64,000 bases of DNA from Melitaea cinxia (Eukaryota; Arthropoda; Insecta; Lepidoptera; Nymphalidae): positions 8,492,001-8,556,000 of the forward strand of contig NC_059414.1 in the NCBI RefSeq assembly GCF_905220565.1. The letters run 5' to 3'. This document shows positions 53,001 through 64,000 of the stretch, in pieces. The position numbers and the translations under genes are program-made. The notes beneath the pieces are model-generated. The model was given only the letters and a program-made list of their open reading frames with translations. It made no database searches and had not been told where the DNA came from. Each line of letters opens with the position of its first letter. Position 1 is the first letter of the stretch.

Positions 53001-56000
53001 AACCACTACTTTTCGAGCTATATCTAATAATGCGTTTTTACTTGACGCTTTTTTCGTCGACCTACGTTGTATTATACCGCATAACTTTCTACTGCATGTA
53101 CGGATTTTGATAATTCTTTTTTTGTTATGGGAGATATCCCAAGCTTAGTAACATGATAAGGAAATCAGGATCTGATGATGAGATCCTAGAGAAATCGAGG
53201 GAAACTCTTGAAAATCCGCAATAACTTTTTACTAGGTGTACCGATTTTGATAATTCTTCTTTTGTTGGAAAGAAGATATCCCTAGTTTAGTACCATGATA
53301 GGGAAACCAGGATCTGATGATGGGATCCCAGAGAAATCGAGCGAACTTCTTGAAAATCCGCAATAACTTTTTATTCGGTTTACCGATTTTAATGATTTTT
53401 AATTTAATCGAAAGCCGAAGTTTATCATGTGGTCACATTTAAATTTCATCGAGATCTGATAACTACTTTTTGAGTAATCTTTGATAACGCGTAGTTGCTT
53501 GACTATTTTTTCGTCGATCTACGTTGTATTACTTGTTGATGTAATTGAAGTCGGTTTTTTTTTCGTTTGCGACCAAACACAATTATGATGATACTATTTT
53601 TAATTTAAAGTTGGTACTTGTCATGTGGTTTTAGTTAAGTTGAATTAATCGATACTGACTAGAATTTTTTTGAGTTGTCTAATAATGCGTATTTATTTGA
53701 CTATTTTTTGCGTTGTGTTACTTATCGATGTAATTAAGGTTGACTAATAATCGTACGACTCACCTGATGGAAAGCGATTACTGTAGCCTCACATAAGCCT
53801 CTACAAAATCACGCCAAAAATGGCGTGAACTCATGTGTTTTGCCCATAATCACCACACTGGGTAGGCGGGTTGGTGACAGCAGCGCTAACCTTGTCGCAT
53901 CGAAGACGCTGCTGCCCGTCTTCGGTCTGTGTCTTTCAAAGCCAGCAGTTGGATGGTTATCCCGCCATCGGTCGGCTTTTTAACTTTCAAGGTAGTAGTG
54001 GAACCGTGTTATCCCTTAGTCGCCTCTTGACACCCTCGGGAAGAGAGGGGGTGGCTATATTCTTACTGCCCTAACCACACAGCTGAATAGAAGATTTACT
54101 CAAGAGTAATCTCTTAGATATATGTAAAAACGGGTAGAAGGAAAATATCAAATTTTTATTCTTATTGTAATTTATATTATTAGTACTTTAGTCAGTTTTA
54201 TACGCGCACTAAATAATAGGTAATAAACAAAGAGGTAGTGCGTATATATCGTTGTATATACGTACCATTTCTAGCTGGAGAATTAGATTCACCTATCGCA
54301 TTAACCTAAAAGATTATTTATTCAATCTGCGGTATTAACTTAATCCACGCCTACAAACGTCAAGTACTTTTAGATACAAAATGATGTCGTGCGAAATGAT
54401 CTCTGTTATCAGTTTTGTTACAGTTATTGCAAAAATCTTGTATTTTAAAATGTACAGCTTAAATACTAGGCATGGTAATCATTTTTAAGGCCCAAATATA
54501 TAACAAAAACTAAACTTTTAAACATTTGGCTATAAAAACAGTAGATATTGTATTCGAAATTATAATAGGTATTTAATTTATTGTTAGACAACTTAACGCC
54601 TGTGTTTTAGATAATAACCGATTGTATTACCTTTCTTGTACATACTCAGGACGGTGAACGTACCCGCAACCCTAGAGTACAAAACGGTATAGCCAACTGC
54701 GCCAATGGTCCGTCTAAATGAGAAATTAGAAAAGGTTTTTCTAACGCTAATTAGTGGCAAAATGTATATATGTCAAGAGTCAGACCTTACTACCATTTAC
54801 CTTTTTATAGAGATTGTTTTTTTGGATAAAATTTTATTGCATAACTTACCCACGGATATTCTAAATATAGACATTGTTGATTTTCGTCGAAGAAAACAAT
54901 TAAATTCTACAAGAAAAGGATCGATATCTTTGGATAGAAAATGACCTCTATGATTGTTGGGATAATAGATTCCACGAACCTTAACATTTACTCAGATAGG
55001 TATATATTTTATAGGCAACAAGTGTATTGATCTGTTGCTGATAGAGCTATCTGATCCAAAAATGTATCCAACAGATAGAAGCTTATGATATATTTTCCTT
55101 TTTCACTATAGAAATCCACTGTGTTTGCCAGATACATATTTATTATATTCGTAACATGTGAATACAAAAGTTAAAAGTTATTACAACTAATGAACTGACA
55201 TTTTTGTTCTTTTGTTTCGTTTGTAGGCGATAAACTATAGTTTATTAGCCTGGAGTTTATTATATATTTTGTAAGCACTTGTCTTTATGCGGATCCTTAA
55301 TCAGAATTCAGATTATTGCATATTTTAGATAGGGTAGTTCGTACTAAAAAAAAAACGTATTAAATCATAAATCTTTTCGAAAATATATATAATCTAGTGT
55401 TAATTGTATAGGTAGGTACTTGTATAGTTACAAATTTACAAGTCAAACATTTTTTTTTAATCAAATTAATAACATGGATCAAATTCATTGTAGTCAAATT
55501 TTTTCTTTTTTCTTAAAATAGATTTTATATTTGTTTACACGTTAATTCTATTTTTTATACGTAAAAGACATAAAAATTTACCAGCACAGTAATACCTACA
55601 TAATTTCACTGTTGAGTAGGTAGTTCCGACCTTGGAATCAGTCGACTGACGCTCAGTTGCTCGGAGACCGCGCCATGCATCACCTGTGGAGTGTTTTTAA
55701 TAAGGTGATGGATTTGATTCCGATCGACGGCGCGTAAAATTACGATATAATATTTCGAGTGTCACCTTACTTGTGAAATTATTTTATTGTTATAAATAAC
55801 GTGTCTATATGTGTGCGTGAATAAATGTGTCTGTGTGTGAATGTTTATGTTTCAATTTGCTCGTCCCATTTTATTGGTTTCCTGCTTTATATTAAATATC
55901 AAATTTCATAAATTTTTGCTCATGAAACGGTTTACTATTATAATGATGAAATTTTGTACTTGCCGGTTGGCGCAGTTTGTAGTGGTCCTACTTTCTACTC

Positions 56001-59000
56001 CGGGGGTTATTTGTTCCATTCCTGCCTGAGTCTGGGAGTAATATTTGTATTTATTTATATATGTATTATTTGTATGTAAATTAATAAAAAAATAGCTATG
56101 ATAGTCGACTGTTTGTTACCTATAACACAAGTATTAAATTACTTACCGTAGGAACAGATGACTGTGTCTGTAGGTTATAAGATATTAATCAAAAAAATAA
56201 CAATAATTCGGTTTTAGATACTGAGATTTTAAATTTATTGTAGCATTAGTTTTGTAAAAAAATAAAAACAAAAGGAAGCTTACTGTTTATTTATAAACAT
56301 TGTCTGAATTTAAATCTTTAGATTTGTCGTTTTCTTTTCAGGAGAAAGAAGAGAAAGCTAAATTTAAGCTCGAATCGAAAGAAAAGTTAAAAGATGACAA
56401 GAAGGAAAAGGTAAAAGAGAAAGAAAAGGACAAGGTGAAAGAGAAAGAAAAGGATAAAGTGAAAGAGAAAGAAAAGGATAAAGTAAAAGAGAAAGAAAAG
56501 GACAAAGTAAAAGATAAAGACAAAGATAAGAAAGATAAAAAGCTCACAAAGGTGCCGTCCACGGTGACGTCAGGGGTGCCGTTTGAAGAAATATTTACAT
56601 TGGGAGGTTAGAACATTTTATTTTACCTTTTTTATGCGTAATAAGTAAGCCCTTGACTACAACCTTGCTAATGCAAAGCTAAGATTCTTTAGAGGCTTAA
56701 GTTTCTCTCTCATTGACATTGTCATTGACATTTGTCTTTCAATGTTTGACTACTATGAACCTTCTGACACAATTAAAAGCCATTAAGCACAGAACTAAAC
56801 TATTAATCTTATGGTACATAAAATAATAATAATAATAATAATAGGTAATAAAATTATAATCTTATAAAAAAATTAGTTCCTACATAATTACAATTGAAAA
56901 CAGCTTTTGATAAATATTTTCACAACAACTTACGAACTTTTACCAAAGCGATACAGTATTATAGATATGGTATTATCATTTATCAGAAAATAAAATTTCG
57001 GTTTTGTTTGCTTAGATAAAATAGAGTGTTATGTATTAAGTAAAGCCTATTGAAAGTAAATATTTAATATACACAGGTGTACCGTACCTACTATCTATAA
57101 ACATAAAATTGAATCGTTCACCTACGGTCTACGCAAACAAGCTGCACCAGATTGATTCTTCTTTTTTGAATTCTTTGAAAAATCTATATATTCGCAAAAA
57201 ATAATAGTGTTACGAAATTTGCGGGGTCAGCTAGTATAATTACAACGATTTATATATTCTCCATAAAAACGTGGGCTTTAAAAAACACGCTACGATTATT
57301 ATTTGTGGGTTATATATGTCAACATGGATGTTATCATCATCGTCACTCGACTATTCCATTGGTGCAGTGTATAGTGATTGCTTTAACGGGCTATTCAAAT
57401 TGTGTACTTTCCGTTCGTATGTAAGTTTTTCCTAAGATATTTAGATATCCTAACTTGTTGAAACATCAGACATATTTCGAACAAATTGAGTAATGAAAAT
57501 ATAGTGATTTCCATAGTCTTTATAGTATAGTGATATGTGACTATAGCTGAAAACGAGTGTCCACACATATCTCTTTGCCATGTCGATTGAACAAAATTGC
57601 TGTTCTTATACCTATTCATCATCATCATAATTACCTTCATTATCCATAATGGTGTGTAATCACATGATAAGTCCCTTTCCATTTATTAATTAAGATAATT
57701 CCATTTCCTTGGTCACGTTATGAATTCAGAACGACCTTACGAATTTATTCCGCTTTTTTAAGTTTTTTTTTTGTATAATTTTCTTAGGGTATATAATATC
57801 TACCTACTAATATTACAAAGAACAGACAGTTGACAGTTTGATTGTTTGTTCGAACGGGCTAATCTCAGGAACTACTGGTTCGAATAGAAAAATCCTTTCT
57901 TGTTTGAGTTCATTTACCGAGGAAGTTGTAATGTAAATGTTGAATATATAAAACTAAAATTTATAAAATTCGTAAAATTCGCAAAACAAAACAACATGTA
58001 AGTAGGTCAGCTAGTTGTTAATACGTCTTGATATACCTACTATTGTAATGTACTTATTGTATTAATATCTTTTTTTTTGTGTGTGTGACCACAGCACACT
58101 TAGCATTTCCTTTAAAGCATTTTTAGGGTTACATTACATTACAGCCTATACAGTCCACTGCTGGACATAGGCCTCCACAAGTTTACGCCAAAAATAACGT
58201 GAACTCATGTGTTTTGCCATAGTCACCACGCTGGGCAGGCGGGTTGGTGACTGCAGTACTGGCTTTGTCGCACCGAAGACGCTGCTGCCCGTCTTCGCCC
58301 TGTGTATTTCAAAGCCAGCAGTTGGATGGTTATCCCGCCATCGGTCGGCTTCTTAAGTTCCAAGGTGGTTGTGGAACCTTGTTATCCCTTAGTCGCCTCT
58401 TACGACACCCACGGGAAGAGAAGGGGTGGCTAAATTCTTTAGTGCCGTAGCCACACAGCTAATCAACAGCTATCTAATAGGTTTTTTTTAGGGTTTCGTA
58501 GTCATAATCTATTTCTATTGCTGGGATTCCACTAATTAAGAATTCGTCTGGTAATACGTAAAGGATACCTGCCTTATAGCATACAAAAAACTTCGCCTTT
58601 TAAAATTTTTAGATTGTTGTAAAGAAATATGTACCTAGTATTAAATTGAGAGTAGGAATCGCTTGCGCGAATCGGAATCATACCAAACGACTACCGTATA
58701 CCGTATACCGTTGTATTTTTAAATTTAAGAGCCATTAAAATAGAAGGATCGAGGTATTTTATTTCTATACAGCCTCCTTTTGCCTTACTACCTAATTTGA
58801 AAGAAAGGCAATGATGTTACACACTTATAACTTTGAGCGTATGAGCCGTCAACAAAATTTAAAGAGTTTTTAACATCCACATATTGTTTAAAAAGAACAT
58901 AGATAAAAAAATTACAATTCGAGTAAATAGCTGATGTTAAATATCTTAATATTCTATTGTTAAGTTATAAATGTAAATTATTTCTATGTTTTTTTTTATA

Positions 59001-62000
59001 TACTTATGATATCTAATCGGTTTTTTTTTTAAATTGCACTAGTCATTGTGCTGCACCTTATTGTCGGGTTCGCGTGTCACTAAAAAGTACTATTAACAAT
59101 AAAATTCGCTGTATTATCTGTGTTAAAGACTAAACTAAACAATCGCTCAAGGTAAGTGATAACGTGTGACACAACTTTTTTAATTTGGAGCGCTAAATCT
59201 TACGTCAGTCAGTGGTATAACCATGCATTGTACTAATCCTTTTTTGTACGGCTTTGAAATTAACGGTAAGGACAACCTTTGTGTATAATCTCAATCTTGT
59301 AATCTTTTGTTTTCAATTCAGCGGTAAAATCTTAAAATATGTAAAATATTTTAAATAAGTTTTAAATTCAGTAATAACTTTTTTGTTTTGCAATATATTG
59401 CTGTTTGTTTTTTCAGATTTTTTGCATTTTGTTTTTTTTTTTTTTTTTGATTACGTGAAGTATATGTTCTATCGATAGTAGATCATTCGTATATAATTGT
59501 ATATTATAATTAATATGTAATAACTTGTTGATAGAGTACGTACAGTTTTTTTTGTACGTATGTATGTGTTGTATAAACAGATAGTGTCTATGTTATTATA
59601 ATTTCGAATTTACTTAGTTTTAAAAATGATAAAAGATATACCTATTTATAACACTAACACTAACTACGAATAAATTGAGTTGTGAGGCGTATATATTACC
59701 AATTTTATAATAAAACGTAGTTCTCTTTTCAAACAGTTACTGCGGAGTTCTTTGATGTTAGCTTCATTTTTAACTATAAATAATTAAGTCAAATGTAATT
59801 TAATTTGTAAAATAATGATTCAAAAGTGCTTTTGAAGCAATAACGTAAAATTATATAATATGAAAAATTACAAAGAGATTGTTTGACTCATAATAGTTTA
59901 TAGTGAATTTACCTACTACTACCTACTACCCTATCAATTGTATATTTGTATATTCGATATTATAGTCGCAGTGCTTGAAAGTTCATCACAGGTGTCAGTT
60001 TTTTTTTTTGAATATTTTTCTGGTAACTGACTCCGGTTTACCGACCTAGTTAAATAAAATATATATTTCAAATAACTAAAATAGGAAAAGCAACATACTA
60101 TTTAGAAATCTTCATTGTAATATTAGGTACACCACACCACAATTCAATTTAAATTCGCTTAAATTTGAAAAACCCACCGTCATATATACGATACCAGCGC
60201 TTCGCGCGAATTGACGTCGGATCTTAATCAAACTTCTGCCTACTATTGTTAGCAAAATGTTAGCAATGACAGTAGGACATTATATAATCCTACAATTTTA
60301 TAATGTCGCGCGTCATATGGAATACGAACAAAGTGTTGTGTTTTTAACATTTGTCGGTTTAACAATGACAGGCACAGCCTAACATTAACCTGTCAAATCA
60401 TATTTTCTTGAATTCGATACCGTTTTTACCAATAATTATGATTTTTGACACGGTCGCATAATCGCAACATTCCACAGATTAATTTCGTAATAGTAGTTAA
60501 TTCGCTGTGAATTTTTCGTTTGTGCGTTCTTGTTATTAGTGAAAATATTAATATATTAGTGATGAATAAGTTTACTTGTGAAATATGTAACGGAGATGTG
60601 TGTTTGATGGAAGTAAATAGTGCATTCAACACGTTGGATTTTACGGATAAATTAAAAATTCTTCAGGCGTATCGATTTAACATATAAATAACAATGACGT
60701 TATAATTTTTCATTTATTAATAAATAAACAAGTACTTTTATTAAACATACAATCGTAACTAATTAATAGTGCTATCAATGATTTCCTATGTTTGACACAA
60801 ACGAAAATATCAGAGTGCCGGCCTCATGAGGTCACAGTCTATCCAGTAACTGATTTGTTTGATAAATATCAGTTGGTAGCTGTACCTACGTGTATTTGTA
60901 TGCCTGCATTATTATAAGTATAAATGCACTTTACGTGTCCAATAATTAACTTGTCTGTTCTTGAAATTATCTAAAAGCCTCTATTCCCAACAAAATTGAA
61001 ATAAATTAGGAAAAAATTGCGAGAAAGTAGGTGCAGTGTAGCTGTTCATATTTTTTTTTTACTGCCTACCCTGTCTAAAAACTTTATGCACGCCACTGCC
61101 AGCCACGCCAATAAAATTATTGTCACAAAATAAGAGGCCCGTTTGGACATAGGTATGTCATAGGGACGTAAATAGCGAAGTATATACATACAACTCGGTA
61201 TTCGATACTCACGATAAATCGATTCAAGTTCGTATGAGTATTTAATCGATTTGATTATGTAATGTAAAGTGCATTTGATTAAAAATTTTATTAGAAAATT
61301 AACTTAAACTTTAATATTGTAGGTAATATGAAATAATAAAATGGTACAAAAGGTCAATTTGTCTTTATTTTATATTTTTATATTGTTTTCTATTGTTTGC
61401 ACGAGTTTAAATCATTATAATGAAATTTTTCGGATTTTAGCGCGGTTTATTAGCCAAATCAAAATTTTATTTACGACTTTGAGCGCCAAGCTCTTTTTTT
61501 CAGTATCACGACACAATATTAAATTACGATTAAAATCGAACGAAATGAAATTCAGTATTTAATTAGTTACAGTACTAGTATTTAAAAAAAAGAAGACTTA
61601 GAACGTAGGTAACTGTTTTTGAGATATCTCGTAATAATTAGAAATTGCATGCAAAATATATTTTACTTTTCTTACTTTTTAATTACTCGCATTATATTCT
61701 ATCATATTATAAAGTGCGCCAAAAAAATGTATGTATGTTTTAAAAATACCTTATGTTATTAACACAAATAACTTAAATAAAGTACTTTGGTTAATTTTAC
61801 GTCATATGATATAATAAAATGCCAATAGGTAGATGCTACATCCCTCAAACTGCTGAATGTTCCAAAGAATGATACAGATTTTAGTAAAAATAGAAAATGT
61901 TACGTAAAAAGCATAGATCATAAAGTCAGAAACTACGTTTATAAATCTAAATTACCTACTGGTAATCATTATCGCGGCATTTTGGTGAATTAAATCATAA

Positions 62001-63816
62001 GTGACATAACAATGTCCTCGTCCGTTTAGAAATCTCAGGATTTTGTTAGTAGCAGAAGTGATGAGGGACCAAGGAAGGTATTTCAAAAAGAGATTTTGAA
62101 GAGAAAATGATTTTCAAACCCCTTTTGTATTAGGGGATGTAATAAAGATGTTTTATTACAGCTTTTAACTTTTCGGGATTTTAGTACAACGAGAAAAGAT
62201 AATTTCGTATAATTTCAATGTTATGTTGTTATTATATTCAATTATTGTTGTTTCAGTGTTATTACGTATAAATTCAAGGTTTCAGAAGTAGGCTTCGGTA
62301 ATTTCGGTGGTGACAGTTCTTCTCATGTATCGTATATTATGTATCGTATTATTTTAATTACTCAAATGTCCACAGCTCCAATTATTCAAATAATTTATTC
62401 TAATAATGGTAGGATCCAGTATCACTAAAGCAGACTAGTTGTTAACTAAAACAGCTAACATAAAAAAATGGTTCTTATTTTCAATATAAATAAATATCGT
62501 AAAAGAAAAAAAAACCGACTTCAATCACATCAACAAGTAATACAACGTAAGTAGACGAAAAAATAGTAAAGTAAATACGCGTTATCAAAGATTACTCAAA
62601 AAGTAGTAATCAGATCTCAATCAAATTAAAATGGGACTACAAGACAAGTATCAGCTTTCGAATAAAATAAGAATCATCATAATCTGAATAACCAGTGACA
62701 AGTTATGCGGTATACTCGTACTAAAACGTAGGTCGACGAAAAAGTAGTCAAGTAAATACACATTATAGATATAACTTGAAAAGCACTTGATCGATAGATC
62801 TCAATTAAATTTAAATAGGACCACATGACACGCACCACCTTTCGGTTAAAAAAAAATCATCAAAATCGGTCCTCCAAGTCAAAAGGTCTGAGGTTAACAT
62901 ACATAAAAAATATACATTCGAATTGAGAACCTCCTTTTTCTGAAGTCGGTTAAAATATATATTCAATTTAATATATTTTAGGGTTTTTTATGTTTGTCTG
63001 TCATCTTTATTTTGTTTTTGAATCGAACATTGAATAGTTTAAGTATTTTACGTACGAACTATGTTTAGAATTCTTATCACTTTTTTGACTAGCCCGTTGG
63101 CACAATGTGGAGTAATCCTGCTTTCTGCTCCTGGGGTTGTGATTCCGCTCTGAGTCTAGGTGTAATATGGATATTTATTTATATATGTATTATTTAACTA
63201 TATGTATATTATATGTATTTATATGTAACAAGCCCCCTGTTTGCATAGGCCTCTTTCATCATATAAGAGACGAGTCGACCAACATGGTTTAAATTAATTA
63301 CTAGCTGCCCGGACAGACTTCGTTCTGTCAACAGTTAATAGTAAAAAATTTTTTTTTAATTTTTTTTTTTAGTAGGAGCACCAGTTAGTCGAATTGGTCG
63401 AGCCATTCTCGAGTTCTGCGCTTTGCATGCGCGATTTTTATTTATAGAGATTAAACTTATAAAGGCTAATTATAATGAAATAACTTTTTTGGAGCACTCA
63501 GTCCTCCCGTGACCATGGTTGCTGTAAAGTATCCGAAACGTCGGGCATCTAAAAAACTTAATAAACGGCAATAAAATCCGAAAAAGTTGTTTCATTATAA
63601 TGAGTGAAAATCGCTTAAATATTCGAAAATAATATAAGGCTTATAATAATGTATATAGTTTAACTCGCTCTATTAAAGGCTTACAATATTCGATGTATTA
63701 TTCCAGTTGCTCTACCAATATTCGGAGTACCGCTGCAACAGTCCGTGGAGCGCTCGCGATGCCACGACGACACCGCTCTACCACTTGTCGTACGAGACAG
63801 TATCGACTACTTACAG
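47033..63816 (+). CDS. RalBP1: RalBP1 (Ral-binding protein 1 / RLIP76), 5' half
   Basis: RalBP1 is an effector of Ral GTPases and carries a RhoGAP domain acting on Rac/Cdc42; it acts in endocytosis and membrane traffic. Exons: 47033-47117, 48188-48326, 48715-48934, 56342-56606 and 63707-63816, then the window ends; the frames join in phase (1,2,0,1,0). Diagnostic blocks: FPGLYASETG in exon 1, DRGYAALEGESSPEEDTD in exon 2, a Lys/Glu-rich region in exons 3-4, and PIFGVPLQQSVERS then LPLVVRDSIDYLQ in exon 5, which begins the RhoGAP domain. The catalytic Arg finger and the Ral-binding coiled coil must lie to the right. Introns 3 and 4 are each over 7 kb and full of repeats. Exon 4 contains an 8-residue repeat KVKEKEKD. 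Confidence 0.88.
47118..48187. other. RalBP1 intron 1
   Basis: AT-rich; a SINE A-like scrap (tggtcacggaaactagccct, gggggtttcaatccc) lies at about 47690-47800. Confidence 0.5.
49298..49622 (-). mobile_element. SINE family A (RalBP1 intron 3)
   Basis: Reverse complement of the copy at 51834, from cctgtaatatcccactactg to gttgcgccaacgcggcg. Confidence 0.75.
49770..50282 (+). mobile_element. Helitron-like element with amplified 3' end
   Basis: The body starts near ttataaaactgaagagtttg; the last unit ends gcgggtgaaaacgcagggca then cagttag|t, a Helitron-type terminus. The 3' 78 bp are tandemly repeated. Confidence 0.6.
49885..50274 (+). repeat. Five tandem 78-bp units
   Basis: Units start (cctaggaaggcatacataaa) at 49885, 49963, 50041, 50119 and 50197, exactly 78 bp apart and nearly identical. 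Because 78 is divisible by three, a frame stays open through them; it is intronic and not a gene. Confidence 0.95.
50283..51822. other. RalBP1 intron 3, middle
   Basis: It contains the family D copy at 50663-50930; the remainder is AT-rich without recognisable features. Confidence 0.4.
50663..50930 (-). mobile_element. Interspersed repeat family D
   Basis: Reversed copy: gaggtagggcacagcaagaa to cgtacacttgtttgccgacc. Confidence 0.7.
51834..52165 (+). mobile_element. SINE family A, full-length
   Basis: The A box tggcgcaacggtcacagc and B box ggttcgatccc are in a tRNA-like head, followed by a conserved body and a tail gggatattacaggctgaagc. The 11-bp duplication atgtattcatg (51823-51833; 52166-52176) bounds it. 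Confidence 0.8.
52177..52745. other. RalBP1 intron 3, AT-rich part
   Basis: Low-complexity tatatgtatata stretches; no feature recognised. Confidence 0.4.
52748..53570 (+). mobile_element. Compound ACCGACTTCAA elements
   Basis: Two left ends (aaccgacttcaagaaaagag at 52748 and aaccgacttccaaaaaagga at 52833) precede one right end (gatgtaattgaagtcggttt). Internal blocks such as gataattctttttttgtt occur twice, indicating nested or recombined copies. Confidence 0.6.
53785..54080 (-). mobile_element. SINE-like family B
   Basis: Reversed copy, with gtaggcgggttggtgacagc and cgccatcggtcggcttttta; the leftmost 35 bases resemble the start of family D. Confidence 0.65.
54081..55954. other. RalBP1 intron 3, AT-rich part
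   Basis: A 79-codon frame at 54705-54944 has no recognisable domain and lies inside the intron; chance is likely. Confidence 0.4.
55955..56075 (+). mobile_element. tRNA-derived SINE family C
   Basis: ccggttggcgcagtttgtag, ctactccgggggttat and gagtctgggagtaata, then an AT-rich tail. Confidence 0.65.
56408..56527 (+). repeat. Coding minisatellite in RalBP1 exon 4
   Basis: Five 24-bp units encode KVKEKEKD four times and KVKDKDKD once. Confidence 0.9.
56607..58134. other. RalBP1 intron 4, first part
   Basis: Helitron-like ends lie at about 57235 (gcggggtcagctagt) and 57800-58015 (gtttgttcgaacgggctaat ... aggtcagctagt). An (ATA)n run is at 56826-56845. Otherwise AT-rich. Confidence 0.45.
58135..58462 (-). 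mobile_element. SINE-like family B, full-length
   Basis: Reversed: an (ATTAC)n tail at 58130-58143, cagcctatacagtccactgc, through ggctaaattctttagtgccg to tagccacacagct. Confidence 0.75.
58463..62504. other. RalBP1 intron 4, AT-rich part
   Basis: An eroded family 1 LINE 3' UTR lies at 59700-59840 (cagttactgcggagttcttt; aaaataatgattcaaaagtg). A small frame starting MNKFTCEICNGDVC lies at 60562-60687. No other feature was recognised. Confidence 0.4.
62510..62955 (-). mobile_element. ACCGACTTCAA-type element
   Basis: It runs from aaccgacttcaatcacatca to gaacctcctttttctgaagt, reversed relative to 12233. Confidence 0.65.
63090..63195 (+). mobile_element. tRNA-derived SINE family C
   Basis: gactagcccgttggcacaat, ctttctgctcctggggttgt, gagtctaggtgtaata. 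Confidence 0.6.
63300..63440 (-). mobile_element. Helitron-like end
   Basis: actagctgcccggacagact at 63300 is the reversed CTAGT-type terminus; the body continues right. Confidence 0.45.
63466..63604. mobile_element. Short palindromic element
   Basis: attataatgaaataactttt on the left is mirrored by aaaagttgtttcattataat on the right; the interior has gtatccgaaacgtcgggcat. It lies about 100 bp before RalBP1 exon 5. Confidence 0.55.
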
Positions 63817-64000
63817 GTAACGTATTCGTAGCAATATTAAGGGGTAAAGTTAGTTTGTTTTAAGCCCGTGTAGTGGATATATGATTTTTTTTTTCTATTT
63901 GGTGTAATACAAGTTCCTTTCATATCCCACTAACTTTTTATTTATTGAGTTAAATGACAAAAACTAATATACATAATATACTTACATGAAGATTTTAACT

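Noticed and set aside
54705..54944. 79-codon frame as a gene
   Set aside because: Intronic, AT-rich composition, no domain, no splice support.
56338..56562. Minus-strand Ser/Phe repeat frame
   Set aside because: Antisense of the KVKEKEKD repeat in RalBP1 exon 4.

Overview
The window is nuclear DNA of an insect, almost certainly a moth or butterfly. The evidence is spliced genes with GT-AG introns, AT-rich non-coding DNA, very dense interspersed repeats of lepidopteran type (Helitron-like elements ending in CTAGT, tRNA-derived SINEs, short elements with ACCGACTTCAA ends, Jockey and R1 LINEs) and three animal genes. A 500-base assembly gap lies at 14208-14707.

Layout. 1-16653 is gene-poor and repeat-rich: nested short DNA elements and LINE fragments, a Helitron-like block holding a 282-bp tandem array, SINEs, and at most two weak candidate first exons. 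16654-22487 is a nested insertion. A SINE-like element is split by a 5'-truncated R1-clade LINE. After reverse transcriptase, RNase H and a zinc knuckle, the LINE's protein continues for roughly 800 more residues and ends in a complete viral-type superfamily 1 RNA helicase. 22659-27544 is a Ty3/gypsy-like LTR element on the minus strand. Its LTRs are almost identical, its gag is broken, and its interior holds a 41/124-bp minisatellite, a Harbinger-type and a hAT-type element, and a SINE.

27898-32187 (minus) carries six exons of golgin-84, a coiled-coil Golgi tether; the membrane-anchor end is not found. 32941-35164 is a Jockey-clade LINE with a 660-codon open reverse transcriptase frame. 37769-44974 (plus) is a complete eight-exon chymotrypsin-like serine protease with signal peptide, propeptide, catalytic triad and an unusual Thr/Pro-rich C-terminal tail. 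Its promoter has a TATA box, an initiator and a GATA cluster. 47033-63816 and beyond (plus) is the 5' half of RalBP1, a Ral effector with a RhoGAP domain, cut off by the window edge just after the RhoGAP domain begins.

The three host genes are unrelated in function and share no apparent regulation. The LINEs supply reverse transcriptases, and the short elements appear to be their non-autonomous followers. The most notable object is the R1 LINE with the SF1 helicase. I recall a published description of insect R1 LINEs that acquired a viral-type SF1 helicase, so the class is probably known; this copy and its unrecognised middle region still merit study.
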